This document shows, piece by piece, positions 28,601 to 36,861 of a stretch of 64,000 nucleotides of DNA. The first letter of the stretch is position 1. Every line of letters starts with the position of its first letter. Both the position numbers and the translations under genes were made by a program. The stretch comes from Ornithinimicrobium pratense (GTDB lineage Bacteria; Actinomycetota; Actinomycetes; Actinomycetales; Dermatophilaceae), in assembly GCF_008843165.1 (NCBI RefSeq), contig NZ_CP044427.1, positions 1,240,001-1,304,000 on the forward strand, written 5' to 3'. The notes beneath the pieces were generated by a model. That model was not told the DNA's origin. It was given only the letters and a program-made list of their open reading frames with translations, and searched no databases.

Positions 28601-29004
28601 GCACCGCGCTGGAGCAGGAGGGGATCGGCTACACCTACCTCGATGGCAGCACCCGCGATCGCCGCGCTCGGGTCGAGGCCTTCCGGGAGGGTGAGGACCC
28701 GGTCTTCCTGATCAGCCTCAAGGCCGGTGGGGTGGGCCTGACGCTGACCGAGGCCGACTACGTCTTCCTGCTCGACCCGTGGTGGAACCCGGCGGCGGAG
28801 GCGCAGGCCGTGGACCGGACCCACCGCATCGGTCAGACCCGCCCTGTCCACGTCTACCGCCTGGTGTCGACCGACACTGTGGAGGAGAAGGTGGTCGGCC
28901 TGCAGGAGCGCAAACGGCAGCTGTTCGCCACCGTGGTGGACTCCGGTCGGTTCCGCTCGGGCCGCATCGGCGTCGCCGACGTACGCGCGCTGCTGGAAGA
29001 GTGA
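25669..29004 (+). CDS. SWIM zinc-finger SNF2-family DEAD/DEAH ATPase
   Basis: 1,111 residues. A SWIM zinc finger (CSCPVRVMCKHAVATIVA, about residues 83-100) is followed by the bacterial SNF2-associated region. The helicase core shows DDMGLGKTLQVLAVVA, LDEAQAVKN, LTGTPLENSL, FSSFTSYLALV and the motif VI HRIGQTRPVHVYRLV. Such proteins translocate on double-stranded DNA using ATP. A role in DNA repair or transcription recycling is likely but not defined. Transcription is probably leaderless from the TACAGT box. Both flanking genes look unrelated. Confidence 0.93.
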   Translation: MAAADLTSATWVLDLTDVDLEREVGVLAVARANTYAEHGRVRTLVAASGGQQLLSTVAGAERSVYQTVVQHLGDGQWSSACSCPVRVMCKHAVATIVATRSRLRVDHASQGWESVLRPLVEASGPGSPSTPQRRALSRLGLEVSLAAGSRGADGETTAVQLTPVREGVSKPWIRRGAAWRDLVSSYSSPEVLPAHREALAALYRMTHGVHHFYGGTELALGGLGPLAWSALAVAMGRGVELVPGPGLTEVELGAGPVEVVLDLRRTEDGGVRMVAGPLLDEGQTVSGDRFFVVGRPGHGLGRVTQEGGLTLWPLATPPLAPITQLLERGTAVEVPAGEVERFRGHYLAGLARSVHLRTSNGSVTAPEDLAPRVLLRVRPQPGHRLELAWSFAYPVVGGDLFGREVERSFAELPLQHSPDDPPRDDRAESVLLAEVIPLLRACPSLIEESRPGARRVVRLHPERVLTEGSTVRFVTQVLPSLQVNEHVEVLVEGELAAYQEADDAPVVTLTTTDGDVHDWFDLHVTVTVAGEQVPFEPLFAALARGDETLMLDSGTWFRLDRPELEALRRLIEEARALDDKPPKDDRVRISRWQASLWQELQDLGVVDEQSERWQQSVDALLALADGDRGRAKVPDQLTAQLRPYQQEGFSWMATLWDHRLGGVLADDMGLGKTLQVLAVVARAEERGDLVEGPVLVVAPASVVQVWAGEAARFTPQLRVATLTAGRRRGAPLAEAVGAADVVVTTYDLLRRHAADLAELPWSGLVLDEAQAVKNRKTKGWTAARDIGAERTLVLTGTPLENSLMDLWSLASLAAPGLFGRAEHFQKMYATPIEAGDALDGSEIAAQALLERLRRRLAPFMLRRTKAEVAQELPTKVEQLLAVDLEPAHRRIYDRHLQRERQRVLGLLEDPEKNRIAIFRALTVLRQLALDPSLVDEAHAGLVTSAKITALLEQLRELAAEGHRALVFSSFTSYLALVRTALEQEGIGYTYLDGSTRDRRARVEAFREGEDPVFLISLKAGGVGLTLTEADYVFLLDPWWNPAAEAQAVDRTHRIGQTRPVHVYRLVSTDTVEEKVVGLQERKRQLFATVVDSGRFRSGRIGVADVRALLEE

Positions 29005-29069
29005 GGGCGGTGAGCGCCACTACTGACCCGGCCCGCCCGCCAGGGCAAGCGAACCGGCGGGACACCGCA

Positions 29070-29075
29070 TACCGT
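29070..29075 (+). promoter_or_regulatory. Leaderless -10 box of the enoyl-reductase-like gene
   Basis: TACCGT followed by 6 nt and the ATG at 29082. Confidence 0.6.
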
Positions 29076-29081
29076 GGCTAG

Positions 29082-30311
29082 ATGAGCAGCGATCTGACCC
29101 TGTTCGGGGCGACCGGCTTCGTCGGTCGCCTGGCGGCCCGGCACCTCGCTGCGCAGGCGCCTCCCGGACTGCGCGTCACCCTGGCGGGGCGCTCGCGGGA
29201 GCGGCTGGAGCAGGTGCGCTGGGAAGAGGGGCGCGCGGACTGGGAGCTGCAGCTTGCCGATAGCAGCGATCAGGAGTCGCTGCGCGAGCTCGCCCGCAGC
29301 ACCCGGGTGGTGATCTCCACCGTCGGCCCCTACGCCCGGCACGGTATGCCGTTGCTGGAGGCCTGCGCGCAGGAGGGGACCGACTACGTCGACCTGACCG
29401 GTGAGGTGCTCTTCGTCCGCGACGCCATTGACCGGGTGCACGAGACGGCCGCGGCGACGGGCGCGCGGCTGGTGGTCTCGTGCGGTTTTGACTCCATGCC
29501 CTCGGACCTGGCTGTGCATCTGCTGCACCGGGCCGCGCAAGACGATGGCGCCGGTGGTCTGACCGACACCACCGTGCTGGTGACCCGGTTGCGCGGCGGG
29601 GTGTCCGGCGGCACGGTCGACTCGATGCGCGAGCAGCTGCGCGTGGTCCACGCCGACCAAGAGCTGGCCCGGGCGGCCCGCGACCCCTACGCGTTAGCGC
29701 CGGACCCGGCCACCGAGCCGCGCGTCCCTGGGCAGCGGGACTCCACGGCGGTCTTCGTCGAGCAGGACACCGGCCTGTGGACCGCGCCCTTCCTCATGGC
29801 CTCCTACAACACCCGGCTGGTGCGCCGTAGCCACGCCCTCGCCAGGTCCGACCAGGATCCGGACGGCTACGGCGCGCGTTTCCGCTACCGCGAGCTCATG
29901 GTCACCGGGAGCGGTGGCCGTGGTCGGTGCCGGGCCGAGCTCATCCGGGCCGGGCTGGGCGCCCTGTGGCTCGGGCTGAGCACGCCGGGCCTGTCCTGGC
30001 TCGTGGACCGGGTCCTGCCCTCACCGGGGGAGGGCCCGTCCCCTCAGCAGCAAGCGGAGGGTCACTTCGAGATGGTCGCGCGGACAACGACCGAAGGCGG
30101 ACGTCGTTACGTCTCGACGGTCGGGGCGCAGGGAGACCCCGGGTACGCCGCCACCTCGGTGATGATCGGGCAGGCCGCCTTGGCGCTCGCGGTGAACGGG
30201 GAGCGGTGCGCCTCGGTCGGCGGTGTCCTGACCCCCGCGGTCGCGATGGGTGACGTCCTCGTCGACCGGTTGCGGGACCAGGGGTTCACCGTGCAGGTCA
30301 AGCCGGACTAG
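29082..30311 (+). CDS. Saccharopine-dehydrogenase-like NADP-binding protein
   Basis: 409 residues. The N-terminus SSDLTLFGATGFVGRLAARHLA is a Rossmann NADP-binding motif, followed by the diagnostic VISTVGPYARHGMPLLEACAQEGTDYVDLTGE stretch. This group includes mycobacterial trans-acting enoyl reductases (Rv2449c/Rv2953 type) and proteins of unknown substrate. No polyketide synthase is nearby, so the enoyl-reductase role is uncertain and a lipid or amino-acid reductase is equally possible. The start follows TACCGT by 6 nt. Confidence 0.85.
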   Translation: MSSDLTLFGATGFVGRLAARHLAAQAPPGLRVTLAGRSRERLEQVRWEEGRADWELQLADSSDQESLRELARSTRVVISTVGPYARHGMPLLEACAQEGTDYVDLTGEVLFVRDAIDRVHETAAATGARLVVSCGFDSMPSDLAVHLLHRAAQDDGAGGLTDTTVLVTRLRGGVSGGTVDSMREQLRVVHADQELARAARDPYALAPDPATEPRVPGQRDSTAVFVEQDTGLWTAPFLMASYNTRLVRRSHALARSDQDPDGYGARFRYRELMVTGSGGRGRCRAELIRAGLGALWLGLSTPGLSWLVDRVLPSPGEGPSPQQQAEGHFEMVARTTTEGGRRYVSTVGAQGDPGYAATSVMIGQAALALAVNGERCASVGGVLTPAVAMGDVLVDRLRDQGFTVQVKPD

Positions 30312-30444
30312 GCGCGTCGGTCGCAGTCGGCCACAGGCGTGTGGAAACCCGATGAAGCTCACCTGGCAGTCGCCCGCAGGTCACAGGTGCGCAACGATCC
30401 GGGCCCCACGGCAACGTCCGGGCCCCTGAGCGACGTCTTCCAGT

Positions 30445-30450
30445 GAGAAT
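30445..30450 (+). promoter_or_regulatory. -10 box of the L,D-transpeptidase gene
   Basis: GAGAAT, with a predicted start near 30457 and a short leader containing AGGAAGG before the GTG at 30480. Confidence 0.35.
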
Positions 30451-30479
30451 GCTCCGAACTCTCAAGGAAGGTGCCGCAC

Positions 30480-31277
30480 GTGCGTCTGCAGAGGTATGAG
30501 GTACCCGGCCGCCCACAGCTGCCCCGCCGTCGCCTGCTCAAGGGCGGGTTCGGTCTGGTGACCGGGGCCGTGCTGGGTGGGTTACCCGACAGTTACGACA
30601 TCTTCGCGATGCGTCGGGAGGAGCCCCTGCCGCCCGAGCCCGAGCCCGAGCCCGAACCCGAGCCCGAACCCGAGCCCGAACCCGCCCAGCTCAGCCGGGG
30701 CTCGAGCGGCGAGCAGGTGTCCGCCCTGCAGGACCGGCTCAACGCCACCGGCTACTGGTGTGGCACCCCCGACGGCGGCTTCGGGCACCTGACCGAGCAG
30801 GCCGTCTATGCCGTGCAGAAGACCCACGGGCTCGTCCTTGACGGGATCGTCGGAGCGACCACCCTGGCCGCCGTCGAGAGCGGTATCCGCCCGGTGCCGG
30901 TGGCCGGCGGTGACCATGTCGAGGTGCACCTGGGGCGCCAGCTCATCCTCGTGGTGCGGGGCGGGGCCACCCAGATGGCGTTCAACACCTCAACCGGGAA
31001 CGGCGAGCCCTATGAGTACGAGGGACGCCAGTACCTCGCCCACACCCCACCCGGCGACTTCGCGGTCTGGTACGTCGACGGCACCGGTTGGCGCGATGGA
31101 GAGCTGGGCGAGATGTACCGACCGATGTTCTACTCCGGCAACTACGCCATCCACGGCTCGGACTCGATCCCGCCCTGGCCCGCCTCGCACGGGTGCGCAC
31201 GGGTCTCGGTCGCGGCGATGGACATGATCTGGGCCCAGGGCCTGCTGGCGATGGGCGGACGCGTGCTCGTGGTCTGA
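30480..31277 (+). CDS. Exported L,D-transpeptidase with peptidoglycan-binding domain
   Basis: 265 residues. Residues 18-38 (RRRLLKGGFGLVTGAVLGGL) form a signal with a twin-arginine-like RR-x-x-K core. A run of Pro-Glu pairs forms a spacer to the cell wall, then a PG_binding_1 domain (GSSGEQVSALQDRL) and the YkuD catalytic domain with IHGSDSIPPWPASHGCARVS (HGS ... SHGC-x-R; nucleophilic Cys). It makes 3-3 cross-links in peptidoglycan or anchors proteins. GTG at 30480 has AGGAAGG 9 nt upstream; the GTG at 30471 is less well placed. Start choice does not affect the domains. Confidence 0.9.
   Translation: MRLQRYEVPGRPQLPRRRLLKGGFGLVTGAVLGGLPDSYDIFAMRREEPLPPEPEPEPEPEPEPEPEPAQLSRGSSGEQVSALQDRLNATGYWCGTPDGGFGHLTEQAVYAVQKTHGLVLDGIVGATTLAAVESGIRPVPVAGGDHVEVHLGRQLILVVRGGATQMAFNTSTGNGEPYEYEGRQYLAHTPPGDFAVWYVDGTGWRDGELGEMYRPMFYSGNYAIHGSDSIPPWPASHGCARVSVAAMDMIWAQGLLAMGGRVLVV
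30633..30680 (+). repeat. Hexanucleotide CCCGAR repeat (8 units)
   Basis: Eight tandem units of CCCGAG or CCCGAA encode the Pro-Glu spacer. Copy-number change by slippage would alter spacer length without shifting the frame. Confidence 0.85.
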
Positions 31278-31358
31278 GCCGCGGCCTGACCAGCACGCCG
31301 TGGCCTGACCAGCACCCCGGGGCCTGGCGAGGTGCACCTGGCCGGCCTGGGCACGGCA

Positions 31359-31364
31359 TACCCT
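31359..31364 (+). promoter_or_regulatory. Leaderless -10 box of the TIGR02206 gene
   Basis: TACCCT with 7 nt to the GTG at 31372; the GTG at 31366 is only 1 nt away and therefore unlikely to be the start. Confidence 0.6.
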
Positions 31365-31371
31365 CGTGCGC

Positions 31372-32067
31372 GTGGAGACCTTCCTCGATCCCCACCCGGA
31401 GTTCATCCCGGTGGCCGGCCGGGACCACCTGGTCTACGTGCTGGGGCTGCTGGTGGTGGCCACGGCGCTGCTCGCGTGCCGCGGCTGGGTGCGGGAGCAC
31501 GCGACACTCGTGCGCCGGGTCCTGCTCGGGGTGATGGCCGCGCAGCAGCTGACCCTCTACGGCTTCTACGCCGCCACGGGGTGGATCTGGGCCGACTCGC
31601 TCCCGCTGCACATCTCCCGGGTGTCGGCGGTCCTGGTCCTGGTCTACCTGGCCACCGGCAGCCGCCGCGTCATGGACGTGCTGTTCTTCTTCGGGCTCTG
31701 GGCCTGGGCCTCGTTCAGCTACCCCCAGAACGTCCAACCGGCGACCAACATCCTCGGCGTGAGCTTCTGGGTCAACCATGTGCTCACCCTGCTCATGCCC
31801 TTCTTCGCCGTGATCACCACCAGCTGGCGGCCCACTGTGCGGGCGCTGTGGCGGGCCTACGGGTGGTTTCTGCCCTACGTGGCCCTGGCGGTGGCCGCGA
31901 ACGCCCTGACCGGGGGCAACTACTTCTACCAGCGGGACCAGCCGGTGCTGCCGATGGTGCCGCAGCCCTGGTACCTGCTGCTCTCGCTGCTGGCCACCCT
32001 GGCGCTGTTCTGGCTCGGGTATGCCGTGGCCCGGCTCGTGCTGCGGCGCCTAGACTCCCGGAGGTGA
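31372..32067 (+). CDS. TIGR02206 family integral membrane protein
   Basis: 231 residues with about seven membrane segments and the motif SLPLHISRVSAVLVLVYL, followed by SFWVNHVLTLLMPFFAV, which are typical of the TIGR02206 (YwaF-like) family. The function is unknown. The GTG at 31372 is preferred since it is 7 nt after TACCCT. Its stop overlaps the start of the acyltransferase gene by 4 bp (GTGA), so translational coupling is expected and a role in envelope modification is possible. Confidence 0.8.
   Translation: METFLDPHPEFIPVAGRDHLVYVLGLLVVATALLACRGWVREHATLVRRVLLGVMAAQQLTLYGFYAATGWIWADSLPLHISRVSAVLVLVYLATGSRRVMDVLFFFGLWAWASFSYPQNVQPATNILGVSFWVNHVLTLLMPFFAVITTSWRPTVRALWRAYGWFLPYVALAVAANALTGGNYFYQRDQPVLPMVPQPWYLLLSLLATLALFWLGYAVARLVLRRLDSRR
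32051..32056 (+). promoter_or_regulatory. Internal leaderless -10 box before the acyltransferase
   Basis: TAGACT with 7 nt to the GTG at 32064. It lies inside the last codons of the TIGR02206 gene and may provide separate expression of the acyltransferase. Confidence 0.4.
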
Positions 32068-34336
32068 CCGCCCCGCCCGCGCCGCGCAGCCAGGGCAGGT
32101 TCCGGGGCGACATCGAGGGGATGCGGGCCGTCGCCGTCCTGATGGTCCTGCTCTACCACGCGGGGGTGCCGTGGGCGGCCGGCGGCTTCGCCGGGGTCGA
32201 CGTCTTCTTCGTCATCTCCGGCTTCCTCATCACCGGCCTGCTGGTGGCCGAGGCCCGCCGTGAGGCTCGGATCGACCTCGTCGCGTTCTGGGCGCGCCGG
32301 GCCCGCCGACTGCTGCCGGCCTCTGCCCTGGTGCTGGCCACCACTGCCGTCCTCACCTTCCTGGTGTTGCCGGCCGTGCGCTGGCGGGAGACCGGGTGGG
32401 ACGTCCTCACCTCCGGCCTCTACGTGGTGAACTGGCGTCTCGCGGCCCGCTCGGTGGACTATCTCGCTGAGGACGCTGCCCCCTCTCCGGTCCAGCACTA
32501 CTGGTCCCTGGCGGTGGAGGAGCAGTTCTACCTGCTGTGGCCCGTCCTGGTCGTTGTGGCGCTGCTGCTCTCCCGCCGGCGGCCGGCCCGGTTGGGCGTG
32601 GCCCTGCTCGTGCTGCTCCTCGCGGTCGTGGTGCCCTCCTTCCTGTGGTCCCTGCACCTGACCAGGAGCGACCCAGCCCTGGCCTACCTGGTCACCACCA
32701 CTAGGCTCTGGCAGCTGGGCGTCGGTGCCGTGCTCGCGTTGGCCGTCACCCGGCTGGAGCGGCTGCCCGGGACGCTGGCGGCCCTGCTGGCCTGGGCCGG
32801 TCTGCTCGCGGTCCTGGCGGGCCTGTTGACCCAGGGCCCAGACCTGGCCTGGCCGGGGACCGCGGCCCTGGTCCCGACCCTCGGCGCAGCCGCGATGATC
32901 GCGGGCGGCACGGCCACCGCCAGCCCTGTCTGGGCCGCCACTCGAATCCTGTCCTGGGCCCCCTGCAGGTGGTCGGGGCGCTGTCCTACTCGCTCTACCT
33001 CTGGCACTGGCCGCTCCTCGTCGTCGCCGCCGCCCGCTGGGGCGAGCTGTCCGTCACGTCCGGTCTGCTGGTGGTGGCTCTGTCCGTCCTGCCAGCCTGG
33101 CTGGGCCACCGTTATGTCGAGGAACCGGTCCGGCGGGAGCCGCGCCTGGCGCGTGCGCCGGGGCGGGCGCTGGGCGTCGGGCTGCTCTGCACCGTCCTCG
33201 CCGTGGCCTCGGGCGGGGCCCTGGTCCAGGCGGTGGACCGGCAGGTGCGCCAGTCCGAGCAGGCCGACGGGGAGGCGGAGGGTGCCCGGGCCCTGACCAC
33301 GGCGACCCCGACCGCTGGTGCACGGGCCGGGGACTTGGACGCCGACGCCACCGGCACCCCCACCGCAGAACCCACTCACCCCGAGCCCCCTCACGCAGAG
33401 CCCACTCCCGCTGAGTCCACTCCCGCTGAACCCACTCACGCTGAGCCCACCTACGCCGAGACGCCCGGCACGGCCGGGGCGCCCGGCCCGCCCGTCATAC
33501 CGCTCGAGCCCAACCCGGCCAGGATCACCCCCGACCCGCTTGCTGCCACTGCCGACGTCCCGGTGCTCTACGACCAGGACTGCGACGGCGAGGCCGAGGG
33601 GCAGGTGGTGCGGTGCGACTACGGCGACCCGGACGGAGAGCTGGTCGTCGCGCTCGTCGGCGACTCCAAGATCGCCCAGTGGACCGACGCGGTCGATGAG
33701 ATCGGCCGGGAGCGGGGGTGGCGGGTGCACCTCTACTACCGGTCGGCCTGCCCGTGGACCGCCGCGCTGCTCGCCGACGCGGATCGCGCCGCGGCCTGCC
33801 AGGAGTGGGGTGAAGAGGTCGCTGAGCGGCTGGTGGGGCCGGACCAGCCCGACGTCGTTGTGGTGTCCTCGGTCATCGGCCAGGCGCACCGCCCGGACGG
33901 CGCGGGGGAGACGACGCAGGAGGCGATGACGGCGGGGCTGGCGCAGCGGTGGGAGGAGGTCGGGGCGGAGGGGGTGCCGGTCGTGGCGGTCGCCGACAGC
34001 CCGGCGCCGGGTGGGCAGCAGGTCTACGCGTGCGTGGCTGAGCACCGGGGCGACGTCGAGGTCTGCGCGGTCCCGCCCAACGACGGGTCGGGCACCCCAC
34101 CCCTGCGCGCTGCAGCCGAGCAGGTGGACACGGCAGCGTTCGTGACGATGAACGACTGGATCTGCCCCGGTGACGGCGACTGCCCGCCCGTGGTGGGTGA
34201 GGTGCTGGTCTACCGTCAGGGCAGCCACATCACCAACACCTACGCGCGGTCGCTGGCGCCGGTGCTGGCAGACCGGCTCGAGCACGCCTTCCGCACGCTC
34301 GGGGTGGGCGTCCCTGGGACCGGGTTGGCAGGATGA
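32064..34336 (+). pseudogene. OafA-type acyltransferase-SGNH protein, frameshifted
   Basis: The N-terminal part (RGDIEGMRAVAVLMVLLYHAG, then AGVDVFFVISGFLITG) is an acyltransferase-3 membrane domain with the catalytic His and about ten helices. It continues in another frame as VVGALSYSLYLWHWPLLV, then a Pro/Glu/Thr repeat linker and a C-terminal SGNH domain (LVGDSKIAQW ... SHITNTYARSL). A single base is missing in the GGGCCCCC run at 32956-32963; adding one restores a protein of about 757 residues. Such proteins O-acetylate cell-wall or capsule glycans. The frame change may be a sequencing error. The end overlaps the next gene by 4 bp. Confidence 0.85.
33361..33460 (+). repeat. Pro/Glu/Thr-rich linker repeat
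   Basis: Imperfect 15-18 bp units such as CCCACTCACGCTGAG encode EPTH, EPTP and AEST-type repeats between the membrane domain and the SGNH domain of the acyltransferase. Confidence 0.7.
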
Positions 34337-36765
34337 GGGGTATGACGTCGGCCGAGAGCATCCTGTCCACGCGCGGCTCGATCCTGGGGACCGAGGTCCG
34401 CCGGGTCGAGGACCCCGACCTGCTGCTCGGCCGCGGCCGCTTCGTGGACAATATCGACCTGGGAGACGAGCAGGTGCTCTGCGCCGTCTTCGTGCGCAGC
34501 CCGATCGCGCACGCCCTAGTCACCGGGATCGACACGGCGGAGGCGCTCGCCGCCCCTGGCGTGGTCGCGGTGCTCACCGCGCAGGACATGGGGCTGGACC
34601 CGGTGCCGCTCTTCGCGCAGATCAACAAGCGCGTCGTCCGGCACCCCCTCGCCGTCGACCGGGTGCGGTTCGTCGGTGACCCGGTGGCCCTCGTGGTCGC
34701 CCGGACGCGGGCCCAGGCGGTGGACGCGGCCGAGCTCGTGGTCGTCGACTACGAGGAGCTGCCGGCCGTGGTGGACATGGAGGAGGCGCTGGCCGACGAC
34801 GCGCCGCTACAGCATCCCGAGCTGGGCACGAACGTCGCGCTGGCGGTCAAGGACCCCGATGGTGACGTGGACGTGCTCCAGGGCGCGCAGCGGGTGGTTC
34901 GGCTGCGGATGGAGAACAACCGGATGGCGACCAGTCCGATCGAGGGGCATGCGATCCTGGTGCGGCCAGTGCTGGCCGAGGGGGAAGCGCAGGGCGGAGA
35001 AGGTGGGGGGAGGGACGAAGTGCGCGGGCTGGACGTCTGGCTGGCCAGCCAGCATCCGCACGTCGCCCGCAAGCTGATCGGCCAGTGGACGGGGCTGGAG
35101 GACGAGGCCGTGCGGGTGCGGGCCCCGCACGTCGGCGGGGCCTTCGGCGGCAAGGCCGGCATGGTCGCTGAGCACGGCGCTGTGATCCGGGCGGCGCAAC
35201 GCCTGGGCCGGCCGGTCCGCTGGGCCGAGACCCGCAGCGAGACGATGCTGTCGATGAGCAGCCGGGGACAGGTGCAGTATGTCGAGCTCGGGCTGGACGA
35301 GCAGGCCCGGATCAGCGGGCTGAGGGCCCGGGTGGTGGGGGACTGCGGCGCCCACGCCGGCTACGGCGGCTCCTACGCCTCGGGGTCCACGCGGACCATG
35401 AGTGAGGGCAGCTACCGCATACCCCGCCTGCGTTATGACGCGCTCTCGGTGATGACCAACACCGCCCCGACGGGCGCCTTCCGCGGCGCCGGCCGCCCCG
35501 AGGCGGCGGCGATGCTGGAGCGGATCATGGACCACGCGGCCCGGGAGATCGGTCTGGCGCCGGAGGAGCTGCGGCGGCGCAACTTCCTGGCGCCCGAGGA
35601 CTTCCCGCACGAGACGAAGTTCGGCGCCCGCTACGACACCGGCGACTACGCCAAGGCCCTCGACGCGGCGCTGGAGGCGGCCGGGGTCGAGCAGGTGCGC
35701 GCCGAGCAGGCACGACGTCGTGAGGCGGGGGAGTCTCTCCAGCTCGGGGTCGGGATCGCCAGCTACGTCGAGATCACCGGTTTCGGCGGCAAGGAGTATG
35801 CCGGGATCCGGGTCGCCGCCGACGGTCACCTCACCGTCATGGCCGGCACGTCCGCCCACGGCCAAGGGCACGCGACGACCTTCTCCATGCTGGTCGCCGA
35901 CCAGCTGGGGCTGCCGCTGGAGCGGATCAGCTATGTCCAGTCGGACACGGCGGTGGTGCGCTCCGGCGGCGGGACCGGCGGGGCGCGGTCGGTGCAGCTG
36001 GGCGGTAGCGCGGTCCTCGGGGCCGCGGTGGAGCTGCGCGAGCAGGCCACCCAGGTCGCGGCCGACCTGCTCGAGGTGGCGGTCCAGGACGTGGAGCTGG
36101 TCGCCGGCCACTTCGGCGTGCGCGGGGTGCCCGGTAGCGGCGTGACCTGGGAGCAGGTCGCGGCCCAGGCCCACGAGACCGGCGACGGTCTCAGCGTTGA
36201 CCACGACTTCCGCCAGGACGGCGCCACCTTCCCCTTCGGCACCCACGTCTGCGTGGTCGAGGTGGACGTCGAGACCGGGCACGTGCAGCTGCTGCGGCAC
36301 GTCGCGGTCGACGACTGCGGCACGGTGATCAACCCGCTGCTGGTCCGCGGCCAGCAGCAGGGCGGAACGGTGCAGGGGATCTCGCAGGCGCTGTGGGAGG
36401 AGTTTCGCTACGACGAGTCGGGGCAGCCCATCACCTCGACCTTCGCCGACTACCTGCTGCCCTCCACCGCCGACGTGGTCCAGCTGGACACCCGGCTCAC
36501 GGCCACGCCGACCGACCGGAACCCGTTGGGCGCCAAGGGGATCGGGGAGGCCGCGACGGTCGGCTCCACTCCGGCGGTGCAGAACGCCGTCGTGGATGCC
36601 GTGGCCCACCTGGGAGTGCGTCACATCGACCTGCCCTGCACTCCCGAGCGGGTGTGGGCCGCCATCCAGGAGGCGGCCCGCGGCCAGCACGAGCCCTGGC
36701 GCGAGCCCCCGGTGATCTTCGAGGACATCCCAGACTTCGACGCCCAGGACGACGTCGAGGTCTGA
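34333..36765 (+). CDS. Molybdopterin-binding hydroxylase large subunit (CoxL/XDH family)
   Basis: 810 residues. It shows the large-subunit pattern RRVEDPDLLLGRGRFVDNI, PHVGGAFGGKAGM, the active-site loop TGAFRGAGRPEA near residue 380 and GIGEAATVGSTPAV with the catalytic Glu near 738. True aerobic CO dehydrogenase carries a Cys loop (AYRCSFR); this one has the GAFRGAGR form, so it is a form II or xanthine/aldehyde oxidase-type enzyme of unknown substrate. FAD and iron-sulphur subunits are not in the neighbourhood, which is unusual. ATG at 34333 overlaps the acyltransferase stop (ATGA); ATG at 34342 has AGGA 9 nt upstream and is an alternative. Confidence 0.85.
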   Translation: MRGMTSAESILSTRGSILGTEVRRVEDPDLLLGRGRFVDNIDLGDEQVLCAVFVRSPIAHALVTGIDTAEALAAPGVVAVLTAQDMGLDPVPLFAQINKRVVRHPLAVDRVRFVGDPVALVVARTRAQAVDAAELVVVDYEELPAVVDMEEALADDAPLQHPELGTNVALAVKDPDGDVDVLQGAQRVVRLRMENNRMATSPIEGHAILVRPVLAEGEAQGGEGGGRDEVRGLDVWLASQHPHVARKLIGQWTGLEDEAVRVRAPHVGGAFGGKAGMVAEHGAVIRAAQRLGRPVRWAETRSETMLSMSSRGQVQYVELGLDEQARISGLRARVVGDCGAHAGYGGSYASGSTRTMSEGSYRIPRLRYDALSVMTNTAPTGAFRGAGRPEAAAMLERIMDHAAREIGLAPEELRRRNFLAPEDFPHETKFGARYDTGDYAKALDAALEAAGVEQVRAEQARRREAGESLQLGVGIASYVEITGFGGKEYAGIRVAADGHLTVMAGTSAHGQGHATTFSMLVADQLGLPLERISYVQSDTAVVRSGGGTGGARSVQLGGSAVLGAAVELREQATQVAADLLEVAVQDVELVAGHFGVRGVPGSGVTWEQVAAQAHETGDGLSVDHDFRQDGATFPFGTHVCVVEVDVETGHVQLLRHVAVDDCGTVINPLLVRGQQQGGTVQGISQALWEEFRYDESGQPITSTFADYLLPSTADVVQLDTRLTATPTDRNPLGAKGIGEAATVGSTPAVQNAVVDAVAHLGVRHIDLPCTPERVWAAIQEAARGQHEPWREPPVIFEDIPDFDAQDDVEV

Positions 36766-36804
36766 GGGCCATCAGCCCCGTCCGCTGCGCGGCGCCGCCC
36801 AACC

Positions 36805-36810
36805 TATCCT
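36805..36810 (+). promoter_or_regulatory. -10 box of the P6C-type aldehyde dehydrogenase gene
   Basis: TATCCT, giving a predicted leader of about 45 nt with AAGGAG before the GTG at 36862. Confidence 0.45.
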
Positions 36811-36861
36811 GGGCAGGCCCGCCGACGGCCGAGCACACCGCAGACCCCAAGGAGCCCAACC

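Noticed and set aside
34333..36765. Aerobic CO dehydrogenase (CoxL form I)
   Set aside because: The Cys-containing AYRCSFR loop is absent and replaced by GAFRGAGR; partner subunits are also missing.
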